Shown here: positions 28,480-31,273 of the stretch, piece by piece
How the letters are laid out: each line of letters begins with the position of its first letter
How positions within the stretch are numbered: position 1 is the first letter of the stretch
Assembly (NCBI RefSeq): GCF_026151205.1
Contig: NC_087076.1
Span: 12,130,902-12,162,174 of the forward strand
Origin: Bolinopsis microptera
Taxonomy: Eukaryota > Ctenophora > Tentaculata > Lobata > Bolinopsidae
Reading direction: 5' to 3'
DNA: 31,273 nt
Made by a program: the position numbers and the translations under genes
Notes under the pieces: model-generated
Told to the model about the DNA's origin: nothing
The model's database searches: none
The model's input: only the letters and a program-made list of their open reading frames with translations

Positions 28480-30645
28480 ATGATGAATAGTTCTTACAGC
28501 ACTAGGGTATCAGCCCCTACTTTTGTTTCTGGACGTGAAGGTGGTAATGATTTCACCAACTTAAATCCGAATGGAAGGTTGGTGAATGATGAGCCTAATC
28601 AACCTGAAACACTCAACAGCATAAACGAAAACAACAAAAAAAGTTTATTTTCATGTACCGACATTACCTGGGTAGGCACTCTTAACACTAGAACGATAAG
28701 AACTGCCCAGAGGAAACTGGAGATGGTACATCTTTTCGAGAAGAGTGGAGCAGAGATTGTAGGTATCCAAGAGCACAGGATAGTCCATGAAGAGCCTGTC
28801 AAAGTAGAGAGAGTTGGCAAGAGCAGCTATCTAATTACTTCATCAGCTACTAGGAATCGGGCCTAGGCAGCAGTGGGCGGAGTGGGATTCATCCTAACTA
28901 GCAAGGCATTTGACGCAACTACGGAGATAACACCAGTGACGGAGAGAATCCTTAAGATATCTCTAAATGGTAATCCTACACCAACCTTCGTCTGTGTCTA
29001 CGGACCTACGGAGGCAGATAGTGTAGAAGCAGCAGAGAAGTTTCATACCGATCTAAGGTGTGCAGTCTCACAGATCCCTGCTCACAACTTCTTGGAGGTG
29101 ATTGGGGATTTTAACGCTCACCTATCAAAGAGGGACGAGAATGACTTTGGTTGGTATTTCCATGAGAGAACCAACAGAAATGGGGAGCTGCTTCGGGAGA
29201 CTGCCCTGGAATGTAATCTGGAGATTACAAACACCAGGTTCAGAAAGAAGCGGGGTAAGATGTGGACTCACCTATCGGATGGAACCCTGAATAAGTCTCA
29301 GTTAGACTTTATTCTAGTGAGGAAGAAATGGAGGAACAGTGTCAAAAATACTGAAGTCTACAGCTTCTTTAGTACACTGGGTACTGATCATAGACTTGTT
29401 TTGTCTAAGATCAAGCTATCTCTTCGACGAGCAAAAAAGCAACCCAAGAAAACCTGGTATAATTGGGGAGCACTAAAATCGGATGAAGACCTACAGAAGA
29501 GATACGCAGTAGAAGTTAAGAATCGGTACTCCGCTCTATGCGAGCAAACCGATGAAAGTGAGGTTACGGAACTGTATGGGCATTTTGTTGATGCGATTGC
29601 TGATACCAACAAAGCCATACTGCCTAAGAGAGAAAAGAAGAGACGTGACGATTTCGCGGGTGATCAGCGAGTTCAAAACGTGCGTACAGCCTTGCAGCAA
29701 GCTGAGAGTGAGACTGTTTATCACCGGGATCCTAGTGAAGACAGTCGACTGTCTGTTAAGCTACTAAAAACTGAACTGGATCAGGTGTACCAGGACATCT
29801 TTGAAGAAGATCTAGTTGCCAAGGTTAGAAGGGTCGAAATGGCTGCAGACAGATGCAAAAACAAAGAAAGTTGGAATGTCATAAATGAGATAACTGGCAG
29901 GAAGGCCAAGGGGGCAACTCAAATAAGGGGCAACGGAGCCGAAGAAAGGAAGGAAAATTGGCTTAGGCATTTCACGAATCTGTTCGGGAGTACACCGGAT
30001 GTGGAAAACGAGCATCCTAGGATCGAGACTCAATTTGAAGGACTCAACATCAGTACAGAACCTTTTACACTGGAGGAGCTTAAAGCTGCTAAACACAGGA
30101 TAAAAGAAGGTAAAGCACCAGGTGATGACGGCATACCACCTGAAGTCCTCAAAAGATGCGACCTGGATGAAATCGTGCTGTCCTTCTGCAACAAAGCCCT
30201 GACAGATGGTATTGCGCCAGATCAGTGGAGGATAAGCAACATCATCCCGGTCCCCAAAAAGGGAGTCTTGACCAACCCTGGAAACTGGAGGGGGATATCT
30301 TTGACTTCACTTGTAGCTAAGACTCTTAATAGAATGGTGCTTAATAGGATCCAGCCGGCTATAGAGGAGGTACTTAGGGACACTCAGAATGGTTTTCGGG
30401 AAGGACGGTCCACTACAAGTCATATCTTGGCACTCAGAAGGATTCTAGAGGGGGCTAGACAGAGAAATTTACCGGCAGCTATGGTGTTTGTTGATTTTAA
30501 GAAGGCCTTTGATTCACTTCACCGGGGAATTTTGATGCAAATACTAAAGGCCTATGGAATACCGGACAGTATTGTAGATATCATTAATCTTCTCTATGTC
30601 AACACGAAGGGCAAAGTTATAACACCAGATGATTTTTTGATTTGA
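28480..30645 (+). pseudogene. RTE-clade LINE: endonuclease and partial reverse transcriptase, one in-frame stop
   Basis: One reading frame carries an apurinic-type endonuclease and the first half of a reverse transcriptase. Endonuclease motifs in order are VGTLNTRTIR, IVGIQEHRIV, CVYGPTEAD, EVIGDFNAHLS, SQLDFILVRKKW and GTDHRLV. RT motifs are KHRIKEGKAPGDDGIPPEVL, ISNIIPVPKKG, NWRGISLTSLVAKTLNRMV, QNGFREGRSTTSHIL and AMVFVDFKKAFDSLHRGIL. A TAG at 28864-28866 interrupts the endonuclease (NRA*AAVGGVGF) with no frame change. After YVNTKGKVITPDD (about 30630) homology stops, before the catalytic DD box, where a minus-strand ORF1 element begins. The copy is therefore inactive, but otherwise well preserved and fairly young. 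Confidence 0.92.
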
Positions 30646-30972
30646 AACTTTTACAAAATAGCAAATATACAAATGTACAGCAAATCGAACAAACATATAA
30701 ATTGGGCCGAAATGTATAAATGCTATAAAGCGTGGGTCAGTGAAACAAGTACAGAGAACAAATTTTAAAACAGGAGTTTTTGGCCGCCCAAAGTCTCAAT
30801 AACATCACCTCCACCTAGTAATAAGATTATGAAATGTGAAAAGTGTGAAACAATCAAATAATAAAGTATTTAAATTATATAATTGTCTCTCAAATACAGA
30901 TAACATCCGAAAACTCATAAAATTCTCATCACTCCTACATATACTGATCAGTGTCCGAGAGACATAAATAAC
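30631..30972 (-). other. Probable 3' region of the minus-strand ORF1 element inserted in the RTE copy
   Basis: AT-rich and non-coding, it lies between the point where the RTE frame ends and the stop codon of the ORF1 fragment. It begins with TTTTTTGATTTGAAACTTTT on the plus strand, which reads as an A-rich end on the minus strand. Confidence 0.45.
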
Positions 30973-31273
30973 TCATGATGGCTTTTTATCACGGCTACAT
31001 ACCTTCCCGTACCGGATATAGTGGTCGAGATGAGTCTGTTCAGCCCTCTTCTTCTTCAGGTCAGTTACCAGATGCTTCCTTGTTGCTCGTTCTTCGCAGG
31101 ATCTGTCTGGACATATCCATACATCTTTGTGCGACTCAACTAGCCTCAGTCTCCCTGTTTTCATCAGAATCTGATGAACTGCTGTGGAGCTTGGGACGGT
31201 GATCTTGACTGGTCGGATAGCCGTACTACCTGGTCTCTTCCAGCCGATTCTAGTCGCTTCGAAGTGAGGTTTC
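30973..31273 (-). pseudogene. LINE ORF1-type protein, C-terminal part, runs off the window
   Basis: The minus-strand frame is open from the window edge to a stop at 30973-30975. It reads FEATRIGWKRPGSTAIRPVK, then SSTAVHQIL, DVWICPDRSCEERATRKHLV, DLKKK and IRYGKVCS. It lines up segment by segment with the distal half of the ORF1 protein at 12619-13494 (EACRIGK..., RPVKVSF, VFLAPDRTAEERAQRKELV, FIREGKICS) at moderate identity, so it is a different subfamily of the same ORF1 type. Again no ORF2 follows downstream on the minus strand. Whether the N-terminal half is intact cannot be seen. Confidence 0.7.

Noticed and set aside
1-31273. tRNA, rRNA genes, CRISPR arrays
   Set aside because: No cloverleaf with the expected conserved positions, no rRNA core sequence and no spaced repeat-spacer array were seen; the tandem repeats present have no unique spacers.

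Overview
The window looks like animal nuclear DNA. It is AT-rich, with split genes whose introns have GT-AG boundaries and are mostly 100-500 bp. It carries remnants of several non-LTR retrotransposons, small inverted-repeat elements and interstitial TTAGGG-like tracts. The recognisable host genes are a TRPA-type ankyrin ion channel and a NUF2-like kinetochore gene. Together they point to a non-vertebrate metazoan, possibly a cnidarian or another early-branching animal; I cannot place it more precisely by eye.

Layout, left to right. (1) 1-870: hairpin-rich, GC-rich repeats with a telomere-like tract. (2) 900-1260: low-complexity CCN/poly-G sequence. (3) About 1790-3350, minus strand: a decayed CR1/Jockey-type LINE. 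(4) 4152-8726, plus strand: a TRPA1-like channel of about 1237 residues. Its single long coding exon is cut by an 861-bp element with 21-bp perfect terminal inverted repeats (5889-6749). Removing the element and one AGA flank restores the reading frame exactly. (5) 9480-10860: two adjacent elements with terminal inverted repeats and internal CCCTAA-like repeats, then inverted copies of the hairpin-rich repeats seen at 285-800, so the channel gene lies between opposite-facing copies of one repeat family. (6) 10899-12317: diverged tandem repeats, AT-rich DNA and a plus-strand LINE 3' end with a (GATT)n tail. (7) 12619-13494, minus strand: an intact LINE ORF1-type protein with no reverse transcriptase after it. 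(8) 13951-14878, plus strand: a membrane protein with an LRAT/NlpC-like H...NCxHF signature and an apparent frame change near its start. (9) 16616-25737, plus strand: a gene I could trace through 18 coding exons. It opens with a clear NUF2 calponin-homology domain and coiled coil, then continues into a ~1,100-residue extension with a KER-rich helix and TP-rich and MPEERMSPEA-type repeats. One single-base frame break lies in the last exon. (10) 26863-27453, plus strand: an intronless gene of unknown function with a TATA box and a poly(A) signal. (11) 28480-30645, plus strand: an RTE-clade LINE with one in-frame stop, cut off inside its reverse transcriptase by (12) a second minus-strand ORF1-type LINE fragment that runs off the right edge.

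The host genes show no operon-like relation. The unifying theme is repeated invasion of an ordinary animal locus by mobile elements. The most informative case is the element inside an otherwise undamaged channel exon. The most unusual host gene is the NUF2-like gene with its long tail. All exon boundaries were set by eye from splice consensus and codon phase, without transcript evidence.
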